This document shows, piece after piece, positions 1 to 5,732 of a stretch of 8,751 nucleotides of DNA. The position numbers were made by a program, and so were the translations under genes. Origin of the DNA: Hyphomicrobiales bacterium (lineage in GTDB: Bacteria > Pseudomonadota > Alphaproteobacteria > Rhizobiales > Aestuariivirgaceae). The stretch's first letter is position 1. The number at the start of each line of letters is the position of its first letter. Location: the NCBI GenBank assembly GCA_023266715.1, contig JAHFPK010000100.1:1-8751 (forward strand), in the 5' to 3' direction. The notes below the pieces were generated by a model. The model was given only the letters and a program-made list of their open reading frames with translations. It was not told the origin of the DNA and made no database searches.

Positions 1-315
1 CACCTCTACCAGCCGAACATATTTGTGGAGATCGGAATGGGCATGGTGTGTCTTAAAATTGAAATTCTTTGATCCTCCCTCAGCATTGAAGCCCCAAGCT
101 ACCGCAAGCGCTTCAACCAGGGTTGATTTCCCTGAGCCATTCTCACCGACAAAGAAGGTCACTTTCGGATGGAATTCAACCTCGTGAAGGCTGGATATGG
201 CTGGTAAAGCGAAAGGGAATTCGGTCCGGTCACTGATACCGTCCCATAATAACTCAGCTCGCAAAAGATAATGCTCTGCCTCAAATGATTTCATAATGAA
301 ATCATATCGATACAT
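1..315 (-). CDS. AAA/ABC-type ATPase, COG3910-like (3' end cut by window)
   Basis: This is the N-terminal part of a predicted soluble ATPase; the frame is open to the left edge. A Walker A motif, GENGSGKST, follows the stretch HPKVTFFV, and it is followed by GFNAEGGSKNF and then THHAHSDLH. That order is typical of the stand-alone ABC/SMC-like ATPases of COG3910, whose substrate is unknown. Walker B and the signature motif lie outside the window. Two starts are possible. ATG at 315 has GAGGG (319-323) just 3 nt upstream, which is close for a ribosome binding site. ATG at 294 gives MKSFEAEHYLLRAEL and has no visible site. I chose 315 for the binding site, but 294 is possible. The neighbours do not suggest a role. 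Confidence 0.82.
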   Translation of the reverse strand, partial: MYRYDFIMKSFEAEHYLLRAELLWDGISDRTEFPFALPAISSLHEVEFHPKVTFFVGENGSGKSTLVEALAVAWGFNAEGGSKNFNFKTHHAHSDLHKYVRLVEV

Positions 316-415
316 TTACCCTCATGGCAAACGCGACGCGCCTTGATGGTTAGCGGGTTAGCTTCCCCTCCGTCTTTCACTCGTTGCGGCACTTCTTGCA
401 TCGGGTGCAAATCAA

Positions 416-958
416 TCAAAAGATGCCCGTAATCAAGCGGTCAAATGCCGTTCCCTGGCGGTAGACCAGTTTGACGGCAATTGCTGCAACAACTCCAGTC
501 AGCGCGCCGCCCAGAATATCGCTCAGATAATGCGTTCCGACATAAATCCGCGACCAGCACAGAATCATGGCCAACACGAACAACGTCAATGTGCTTCGGC
601 GCAATCCGTGCAGCGCAAATGCTGCTACGACCGCAATCGAAGCAGTGGCATGATCGGAAGGAAACGACCAGTCGGCGCTGCGGTCAATGAGAAGCTGTGT
701 TATTCCGGCATCATAGGGGCGGACACGATGTACAAAAAGCAGGATGAGCTGGTTGATAGCGAGTCCTAGCAGGAAAGACAGACCGGCAGAGACAGCCGTG
801 TGGCGAACAAGATCGCGTTGCTCGCCTGCCCACCATTGTGCTGCGACCGCAAGCACAATGACCGGCACACCGAATTGCGTCACAAATATCATTGTCGCAT
901 CGAGGATCGCATTGTAACCTGCGGCGGAATTTATCCAGTGCGTTATCGTGTTGTCCAT
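416..958 (-). CDS. PAP2 phosphatase, BcrC-like undecaprenyl-diphosphatase
   Basis: A 180-residue integral membrane phosphatase of the PAP2 superfamily. The expected reaction is dephosphorylation of undecaprenyl diphosphate to recycle the lipid carrier for cell-wall polymers, with the active site facing the periplasm. The signature parts are present: VHRVRPYD (residues 76-83, the RP of motif 1), SFPSDH (98-103, motif 2 with His103), and SRIYVGTHYLSD (136-147, motif 3 with Arg137, His143 and Asp147). Hydrophobic segments fall at about 24-42, 54-75, 105-116, 122-134 and 148-165. Length and N-terminus resemble Bacillus BcrC, which supports the ATG at 958, although no good ribosome binding site precedes it. 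The first motif lacks the usual upstream Lys, as in other BcrC-like proteins. Other PAP2 substrates, such as phosphatidate or other lipid phosphates, cannot be excluded. Confidence 0.88.
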   Translation of the reverse strand: MDNTITHWINSAAGYNAILDATMIFVTQFGVPVIVLAVAAQWWAGEQRDLVRHTAVSAGLSFLLGLAINQLILLFVHRVRPYDAGITQLLIDRSADWSFPSDHATASIAVVAAFALHGLRRSTLTLFVLAMILCWSRIYVGTHYLSDILGGALTGVVAAIAVKLVYRQGTAFDRLITGIF

Positions 959-1002
959 GCGCCGCGACCGCCAATTGAGAGCCTGAAGGACCGATACACG
1001 AG

Positions 1003-1479
1003 ATGGATGAACGGCGCATTCACAAAATTTTTGAGATCAGCGTGTTGATGAAGGGGGCGCATGCCCTGATCGAATGTGTTGGCGGCATCACACTTTATCT
1101 TGTCAGTACCGCTACAATCAATTCATGGGTGAACTTTCTAACCCAGGAAGAGCTGATCCAGGACCCGGGCGACTTCGTAGCCACTCACCTGCATGAATTT
1201 GCCCAAACCTTCTCGGTCAGCACAAAGGCATTCTATGCGTTCTATCTGTTGAGCCATGGGCTGATCAAACTCGTTCTCGTGCTTGGATTGTTGCGTGGAA
1301 AACTGTGGTCATACCCGGCTTCCCTTGCTGCCTTGGCCCTGTTCATCGTCTACCAGCTTTACCGCTATTCCTACACGCATTCCTTGGGTCTGATCGTGCT
1401 GACGATTTTCGATGTCTTCGTCATTGCGCTCATCTGGCACGAATACGGGCTCGTCCGACGCCATCTTAAAAAGGGTTGA
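1003..1479 (+). CDS. DUF2127 family membrane protein
   Basis: A 158-residue protein that I recognise as DUF2127, a bacterial inner-membrane family of unknown function. The N-terminus MDERRIHKIFEISVLMKGAH is typical of the family and fixes the start. GAAGGA (985-990) lies 12 nt before the ATG, a slightly long spacing. Four membrane segments are likely, at about residues 13-36, 76-97, 104-121 and 128-146, with a basic tail (RRHLKKG). A soluble loop with acidic residues lies between the first two (about 41-72). The gene diverges from the PAP2 gene with 44 bp between start codons, so their promoters must overlap each other or the coding ends. It is the only plus-strand gene in the window. No biochemical role can be given. 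Confidence 0.85.
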   Translation: MDERRIHKIFEISVLMKGAHALIECVGGITLYLVSTATINSWVNFLTQEELIQDPGDFVATHLHEFAQTFSVSTKAFYAFYLLSHGLIKLVLVLGLLRGKLWSYPASLAALALFIVYQLYRYSYTHSLGLIVLTIFDVFVIALIWHEYGLVRRHLKKG

Positions 1480-1893
1480 ACGGAGAAGTAACGGCCAATT
1501 AGAGCTGCGCACGCCTCTCAGAGGCGGTGTCGATGCCTTCGATGAGGGCTGTTCTGACCATGCGGAAAGCCTGGGTTCCGGCTTTCGAGGCTGTGAATTA
1601 ATAGCGGATTTGTTTGATTTGCGATTCACTGTCGAAGCTTGAATCGCAGGCCTCCTGCAGGCTATTGCCCACAACATCATGCTGGCCAGCCATCTGCGAA
1701 CCAAAGCCGCATAAGTGACCGCCCAGACAAATCGGCATTACCTTTTCATCCCCGGCGAAGCTTTGCCCGACGCTCATTGACAAGTGAATAGTCTCTAACG
1801 ACTCCCTCTTATCTCAATTGGAATCAGAGTGGCTGTGAATGATGTTAACCGGAAAGCAGCGGCGCGGGCGGCGGCCACAGGGAGTGCGGAATA
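1480..1893. other. gap with no convincing gene; possible decayed coding fragment
   Basis: These 414 bp lie downstream of both flanking genes, which converge on it. On the minus strand one frame runs from a TTG at 1783 (or ATG at 1777) to a TAA at 1598-1600. It then continues open in the same frame to a TAA at 1499-1501; the second part reads TASKAGTQAFRMVRTALIEG and then IDTASERRAQL. No ribosome binding site precedes it and I do not recognise the product. A plus-strand frame broken by TGA at 1640-1642 also looks weakly coding (IAGLLQAIAHNIMLASHLRT after the stop). Either may be the remains of a gene. A near-perfect palindrome, CGCCTCT-C-AGAGGCG, lies at 1512-1526, 32 bp after the DUF2127 stop, but no T-run follows. 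The rest shows nothing I can name. Confidence 0.4.
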
Positions 1894-2910
1894 CTAACTC
1901 CCCCGTCGGCGCTCGCGTTTTGCTGCACCCTCAGCGGCCGTGTCGATGCCCTTGGCCAGGACTGAGACGGGCCCCAAGCGTTGTTCGACGAGATCAATCG
2001 AGGGCTTTGAACCCTTGGTGTAGCTCTCAAGCGATTTCCGCATGGCGGCCAAGTGATCCGGACTTGTACCGCAGCAGCCGCCGATAATTTTGGCGCCTGC
2101 ATCCAGCGCGATGCGGGCGTAGTCGGCCATCAGTTCAGGTGTGCCCGTGTAATGAATATGGCCGTCCTTGTATTGCGGGATGCCACAGTTGCCTTTAGCC
2201 ACGATGGCTGCATCGGGGCGCGCTGCGCTGATGCCCAAAACGGTTGCCACCAGTTCCGAAGCTCCAACGCCGCAGTTGGCACCAATCGCCACCGGTTGGG
2301 TTCCAAGCGATGCCGTCAGCGCGCCAAAGGCTTTGGGCGTAATTCCCATCATGGTGCGGCCGTTGGTGTCAAAGCTCATGGTTGTCACAATCGGCAGGCC
2401 GGCTTTCGCGGCGCCTTCAACGGCAGCACGAAGCTCTTCCTCGGACGACATGGTTTCAATCCACAGCACATCGACACCGCCCTCTTTCAGGGCCATGGCC
2501 TGTTCTTCGAAGGCGGAAACACCTTCCTCATGGGGCAAGGTTCCCACGGGCATGAAGATTTCACCCGTAGGGCCCATGGAACCGCCGACGTAAACAGCGC
2601 GGCCCGCGGAATCCGCTTCGGCACGGGCATGGGCAGCGGCGGCCATGTTGATCTCGCGCACCCTTCCCTGCTCATTATGCAGCTTCAGGCGATGGCGATT
2701 GCCGCCGAAGGTGTTGGTGAGAATGATGTCGGCACCGGCCGCAATGAATTGCTTGTGAAGCTTGCGAACCCGTTCGGGGTGCTCAAAATTCCACATCTCC
2801 GGCGCGTCGCCGGAAACCAGGCCCATCTGGAAATAATTGGTGCCGGTGGCACCGTCAGCCATGAGCCATGGACGGGAATTGAGCGCTTCAGTGAAGGTTG
2901 GGCGGGTCAT
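1894..2910 (-). CDS. bmt: betaine/5-methyl-THF homocysteine S-methyltransferase, Bmt type
   Basis: A 338-residue cytosolic enzyme of the homocysteine S-methyltransferase family. It moves a methyl group to homocysteine to give methionine. In rhizobia the stand-alone enzyme of this type, Bmt, uses glycine betaine as donor. The (beta/alpha)8 barrel starts with LMADGATGTNY (16-26). The zinc ligands that activate the homocysteine thiol are visible: Cys213 in GANCG and Cys279-Cys280 in GGCCGT. GGSMGPTGE (109-117) is also typical. There is no cobalamin or folate domain, so it is not full-length MetH. Start: ATG at 2910 has GAGGAA (2914-2919) 3 nt upstream (5 nt after GAGG). The gene follows minE by 75 bp on the same strand and has its own likely promoter and operator there, so its regulation is probably separate. 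The basic tail KRERRR lies outside the catalytic core. The donor (betaine or a folate) cannot be settled from sequence. Confidence 0.9.
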   Translation of the reverse strand: MTRPTFTEALNSRPWLMADGATGTNYFQMGLVSGDAPEMWNFEHPERVRKLHKQFIAAGADIILTNTFGGNRHRLKLHNEQGRVREINMAAAAHARAEADSAGRAVYVGGSMGPTGEIFMPVGTLPHEEGVSAFEEQAMALKEGGVDVLWIETMSSEEELRAAVEGAAKAGLPIVTTMSFDTNGRTMMGITPKAFGALTASLGTQPVAIGANCGVGASELVATVLGISAARPDAAIVAKGNCGIPQYKDGHIHYTGTPELMADYARIALDAGAKIIGGCCGTSPDHLAAMRKSLESYTKGSKPSIDLVEQRLGPVSVLAKGIDTAAEGAAKRERRRGS

Positions 2911-2928
2911 GGGTTCCTCAGGGAATGA

Positions 2929-2948
2929 ATATAAAGAAGTCTTTATAT
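2929..2948. promoter_or_regulatory. perfect 9-9 inverted-repeat operator in front of bmt
   Basis: ATATAAAGA (2929-2937), two bases, then TCTTTATAT (2940-2948) form a perfect 9-bp inverted repeat. It begins 19 bp upstream of the bmt ATG and is AT-rich in a GC-rich region. Size and symmetry fit a small winged-helix dimer such as an ArsR-family repressor. ArsR-type regulators of the methionine/S-adenosylhomocysteine cycle (SahR) are known in Proteobacteria, so a regulator sensing that cycle is the natural guess. No regulator gene lies in the window. The site overlaps the proposed -10 element, which fits repression. Confidence 0.75.
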
Positions 2949-2968
2949 GATTTCTGATGGCTTTGCAA
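2942..2968 (-). promoter_or_regulatory. candidate bmt promoter
   Basis: Reading the minus strand, TTGCAA (2968-2963) could be a -35 element and TATAAA (2947-2942) a -10 element, separated by 15 bp, which is slightly short. The -10 lies inside one half of the inverted-repeat operator at 2929-2948, and the -35 lies inside the palindrome at 2957-2974. This would place the transcript start close to 2935 and give a short leader before the ATG at 2910. It is a motif match only. Confidence 0.4.
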
Positions 2969-2974
2969 AGCCAT
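2957..2974. repeat. perfect 18-bp palindrome between minE and bmt
   Basis: ATGGCTTTG followed directly by CAAAGCCAT is an 18-bp perfect palindrome lying 11 bp after the minE stop codon. As RNA it could form a 7-bp stem with a TGCA loop and might end or attenuate the min transcript, but no T-run follows on the minus strand (CAGAAATC), so it is not a classical intrinsic terminator. It could equally be a second protein-binding site in the bmt promoter region. Confidence 0.5.
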
Positions 2975-2985
2975 TTCCCTCGGGG

Positions 2986-3240
2986 TCAGGCGGGGATGTC
3001 GACGGCTATCCTCAAAATGGAGACGGCGGCGCGGCGTTCAATCTTCACCTTCACCGCCTCGGGCTTGACGGACACATGACGCGCAATGGCTTCGATGATT
3101 TCTTCCTTGAGCGCCCCCAGTAGATTGGGCTGACGCGGCGAGGCACGCTCATGGGCGAGAAGCACCTGCAACCGCTCGCGGGCAACGGGTGCCGTGCCCG
3201 GTTGCGTTTCGCGGCGCTTGAACAGGCCAAAAAAAATCAT
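2986..3240 (-). CDS. minE: cell division topological specificity factor MinE
   Basis: An 84-residue protein that stimulates the MinD ATPase and so drives the Min pattern that keeps the septum at mid-cell. The N-terminal MIFFGLFKRR is the membrane-targeting stretch. VARERLQVLLAHERA (19-33) is the conserved helix that contacts MinD, and the rest (about 36-84) is the dimerising specificity domain with KEEIIEAIARHV. Length is normal. Its ATG overlaps the minD stop in an ATGA, which implies translational coupling. GGAGGG lies 5 nt upstream inside minD. The second to fourth codons contain a run of eight T, a possible slippage site. The gene is third in the minCDE operon, and the next gene on the strand is bmt after a 75-bp regulatory gap. 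Confidence 0.96.
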   Translation of the reverse strand: MIFFGLFKRRETQPGTAPVARERLQVLLAHERASPRQPNLLGALKEEIIEAIARHVSVKPEAVKVKIERRAAVSILRIAVDIPA

Positions 3241-4052
3241 GCCGCCCTCCCGCCGAAGATTCTGCCCAGCAAATTGAAGCGTTCATTCGGAACATTGATC
3301 GTTATGGTTTCGCCCAGGAGCCTGCGTGCGGCATCGCCATAGGCGCGGGCTGGCGCTGAAAGCGGGTTGGCAAGAGTTACGGGCTGGCCAAGATTGGAAG
3401 CGCGCAACACCTGTTCGCTTTCCGGAATGATGCCGAGCAGCGGCACGGAAAGGATATCGATCACGTCATCGGTCTTCAGCATTTCACCGCGCCCGGCGCG
3501 AGCCTGATCATAGCGCGTGATGAGAAGATGTTTTTCGACACGCTCGCCTCTTTCAGCTTTCTCAGTTTTGGAATCGAGAAGCCCGATGATGCGGTCGGAG
3601 TCGCGCACTGACGAGACTTCCGGATTGGCGACGATGACTGCCGCATCGGCGTGACGCATGGCAAGCATGGCGCCCCGTTCGATGCCGGCGGGGCTGTCGC
3701 AGATGACCCAATCAAACTGGGCCCGCAATTCCTTGATGACGCGGGCCAGGCCCTTTTCGCTGAGCGCATCCTTGTTGCGCGTTTGCGAGGCCGCAAGCAG
3801 CGCCAGATTTTCGACGCGCTTGTCGCGGATCAGGGCCTGATTCAGTTTGGCGTTGCCCTGGGCCACGTTGATGAGATCATAAACCACGCGGCGCTCGGCC
3901 CCCATGACGAGATCAAGATTGCGCAGCCCGACGTCGAAATCGACGACAACCACCTTCTGGCCTTGCAAGGCGAGGGCCGCACCCAATGCTGCGGTAGACG
4001 TGGTTTTGCCGACACCTCCCTTACCGGATGTTACGACGAGGACTTTGGCCAT
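3237..4052 (-). CDS. minD: septum-site determining ATPase MinD
   Basis: A 271-residue ParA/MinD-family ATPase. Bound to ATP it dimerises on the membrane and recruits MinC to block FtsZ assembly away from mid-cell. The deviant Walker A motif SGKGGVGKT spans residues 9-17 with signature Lys11 and catalytic Lys16. VDFDVGLRNLDL (37-48) gives Asp38 and Asp40, and DSPAGIE marks the switch II region. The C-terminus RFNLLGRIFGG is the amphipathic membrane-targeting helix. Start: the frame is open to an ATG at 4070, but AGGAG (4061-4065) sits 8 nt before the ATG at 4052, and MAKVLVVTSGKGG matches the usual MinD N-terminus, so I chose 4052. The gap to minC is 22 nt. Confidence 0.96.
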   Translation of the reverse strand: MAKVLVVTSGKGGVGKTTSTAALGAALALQGQKVVVVDFDVGLRNLDLVMGAERRVVYDLINVAQGNAKLNQALIRDKRVENLALLAASQTRNKDALSEKGLARVIKELRAQFDWVICDSPAGIERGAMLAMRHADAAVIVANPEVSSVRDSDRIIGLLDSKTEKAERGERVEKHLLITRYDQARAGRGEMLKTDDVIDILSVPLLGIIPESEQVLRASNLGQPVTLANPLSAPARAYGDAARRLLGETITINVPNERFNLLGRIFGGRAA

Positions 4053-4074
4053 ACGCATTGCTCCTGACATTTTT

Positions 4075-4812
4075 TCAGCTCATTTGTTCGATGTTCATGA
4101 CGTTCCGATCAAGCCGCGCCTGCACCTGGGTGCCGCGCAGGGAGTGATCAAAATCATCAGCCGTCTTGTAGAGGCCGTCGATCACCATGATCTCGGCATC
4201 AAATTTGCTACAGAAAATGCGCGCGTTGGTATTGCCGTTGGTCCCGGCAAAGGCCCGGCCGCGCAGGCTGCCATAAACATGGATGGAACCGCCGGCGATG
4301 ATTTCAGCACCGGATGCAACCGAACCAACGATGATGACGTCGCCATGGGGATAGATGATCGATTGGCCGGAGCGGACGGGTTCACTGACCAGTAAGGCCG
4401 CACACGGGACTCCTGTGGCAGTTTCGGGCTGCCAGGCCGCAGCCGGCGGCGGTTCAGGCCTGGGTGATTTTCCCTCTTCCGGTGGCTGGAACATGCCAGC
4501 CGCCTGGACCTTCCCCGGAAGGGGTGCCAACCGCTCCGGCAGCCAGTCAGTCGGAACACCTTCCACGGCGATGAGCCGAAGCCCGCGTTCTTCGATGAAG
4601 GCTATGATCTCGGAGGTCTCTGTTTTGGTGGGCGAAATGCCGACCAGATCGAGCACAAGAGGCCGGTTGGCAAAAAAGCTCAGGGAGCTTTCCACCCGGC
4701 GGTCCAGCTCTACGAGCCAGTCCACCAAGGGCAGTTCTGGCGCCAAAACGAAGGCCAGATAGGAACGGCCCATTAAACGAAAGGAAATCCGTGGTTGAAC
4801 AGCAACTGACAA
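4075..4812 (-). CDS. minC: septum-site determining protein MinC, probable TTG start
   Basis: The FtsZ-inhibiting partner of MinD, about 245 residues. The N-terminal domain (ISFRLMGRSYLAFVLAPELP) contacts FtsZ. A Pro-rich linker (PEEGKSPRPEPPPAAA) joins it to the C-terminal beta-helix, which binds MinD. That domain shows RSGQ (147-150), GDVIIVGSVASGAEIIAGGS and RGRAFAG (184-190). No ATG precedes the conserved start in frame. I chose TTG at 4812 because GAGGG (4821-4825) lies 8 nt upstream. TTG at 4845 is a longer possibility, and ATG at 4773 would trim the N-terminal domain. It is first in the minCDE operon. A CtrA-type box lies 54 bp upstream, so cell-cycle control is likely. The last residues (RLDRNVMNIEQMS) extend past the beta-helix. 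Confidence 0.94.
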   Translation of the reverse strand: MSVAVQPRISFRLMGRSYLAFVLAPELPLVDWLVELDRRVESSLSFFANRPLVLDLVGISPTKTETSEIIAFIEERGLRLIAVEGVPTDWLPERLAPLPGKVQAAGMFQPPEEGKSPRPEPPPAAAWQPETATGVPCAALLVSEPVRSGQSIIYPHGDVIIVGSVASGAEIIAGGSIHVYGSLRGRAFAGTNGNTNARIFCSKFDAEIMVIDGLYKTADDFDHSLRGTQVQARLDRNVMNIEQMS

Positions 4813-4866
4813 ATTGAAAACCCTCGACGCAACGCACCCCAACAAGGCGATTACGCCCAGACATGG

Positions 4867-4882
4867 TTAAGATTTCGTTAAC
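4867..4882. promoter_or_regulatory. CtrA-type box (TTAA-N7-TTAAC) upstream of minC
   Basis: On the plus strand TTAA (4867-4870), seven bases (GATTTCG), then TTAAC (4878-4882) is an exact match to the consensus of the alphaproteobacterial cell-cycle regulator CtrA. With the G at 4866 the site is symmetric, so the minus strand also reads TTAA-N7-TTAAC. It lies in the 100-bp gap between the MBL gene and minC, 54-70 bp upstream of the proposed minC start. CtrA control of min genes is reported in rhizobia. The role here is inferred. Confidence 0.7.
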
Positions 4883-4912
4883 GCGTTGTAGCAGACAGGG
4901 AAAAATGTGTTC

Positions 4913-5731
4913 TCAGCCGGTCCGCCAGGAGGCGAACGCGGTATCATTTGCCAGAAGTGTCATTCTGGCATTGATCACGGTTTCCTTGGGCATTTTTCCG
5001 GAATCCTTGATATCCATAAGGGTTTTTTGAAGGTCAGAAATATCATGACTGTTCATCAGCGGTGCGCGGTGTTTTCCCTTTTTGTCTGGCGCACCATGGG
5101 CGCAGAAAATTTGAGTTTGATCATCTATCTGCGATAGCAGGGCATGTGTTGTTGCGAGATAGGCCGCGAGGTCAGCACCTGGTGTTTGCGCATAGAGGGG
5201 GCCGGGGTAGACAAAATCAGCCGCGAATAAAATTTTTGCATCCCGGTCAAAAAGCGAAACTGAATCGGGGGAATGGCCGGGAGTGTGAATCAAGTCGAGA
5301 TGACGGCCGCCGAGATCAATGCGCCTGCCAATGGGCCACCATTTGGAAATCCTTACGGGTTTCCAAACCATACCTTCGAGGAACCCACGGAAGAGATCAT
5401 CGGTGGCATGAAGCACATCATCACGCATGCAGGCCCTTAATACAGGTAGGTCCGGCAAGGCAATATTTTGAAAGCGGTGCAGATTGCCCGTATGATCAAA
5501 GTGAAGATGCGAGGGCAAAGCGATGAGCGGAAGTTTTGTCAGTGTTCGCACCACTTCCGAAATGTCGCGCACGCCGGGGCCAGTATCAAGGAGCAGTGCA
5601 GTGTGTTGCCCTTCAATCAGATAATTCCAGTTTATCTGATGAAAACGCGGCTCACCGATGGCATGAACACCGGGAGCGATATTTTCAATCGCAAACCAGT
5701 CATCAAACCAGCGAACACCTTGGGCCAGCAT
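4913..5731 (-). CDS. MBL-fold metallo-hydrolase next to soeC
   Basis: A 272-residue metallo-beta-lactamase-fold hydrolase with a complete two-metal site. HLHFDH gives His75, His77, Asp79 and His80. His153 lies in HTPGHS, Asp172 in AADF and His212 in CAHGAP. No signal peptide is seen, so it should be cytosolic. The family includes thioesterases, glyoxalase II and lactonases; the substrate cannot be read here. It lacks the obvious features of an ETHE1 persulfide dioxygenase. Start: the ATG at 5731 comes 1 nt after the soeC stop (TGACATG), and GAGAAAG gives a weak ribosome binding site. Longer starts at 5752 and 5770 would overlap soeC. The tight join suggests co-transcription with soeABC. After its stop, 100 bp separate it from minC. 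Confidence 0.88.
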   Translation of the reverse strand: MLAQGVRWFDDWFAIENIAPGVHAIGEPRFHQINWNYLIEGQHTALLLDTGPGVRDISEVVRTLTKLPLIALPSHLHFDHTGNLHRFQNIALPDLPVLRACMRDDVLHATDDLFRGFLEGMVWKPVRISKWWPIGRRIDLGGRHLDLIHTPGHSPDSVSLFDRDAKILFAADFVYPGPLYAQTPGADLAAYLATTHALLSQIDDQTQIFCAHGAPDKKGKHRAPLMNSHDISDLQKTLMDIKDSGKMPKETVINARMTLLANDTAFASWRTG

Positions 5732-5732
5732 G

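Noticed and set aside
345..360. Short direct repeat GGTTAGC in tandem
   Set aside because: Only two 7-bp copies; no sign of an attachment site or array.
396..410. TTGCA-TCGGG-TGCAA hairpin after the PAP2 stop
   Set aside because: Five-base stem with no following T-run; too weak to call a terminator.
1512..1526. CGCCTCT-C-AGAGGCG palindrome as a terminator for the DUF2127 gene
   Set aside because: No T-run follows on the plus strand, and a one-base loop must open to be stable; mentioned only as a feature of the gap.
2053..2928. Long plus-strand open frame (291 codons)
   Set aside because: It is antisense to bmt, whose zinc motifs and ribosome binding site are clear. The frame has a biased, His/Gly-rich composition and no recognisable motif.
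3651..4067. Plus-strand frame opposite minD
   Set aside because: Shadow of the well-supported MinD reading frame.
4547..4864. Minus-strand frame starting ATG at 4864
   Set aside because: It overlaps the MinC N-terminal domain in another frame, and its translation has no MinC features.
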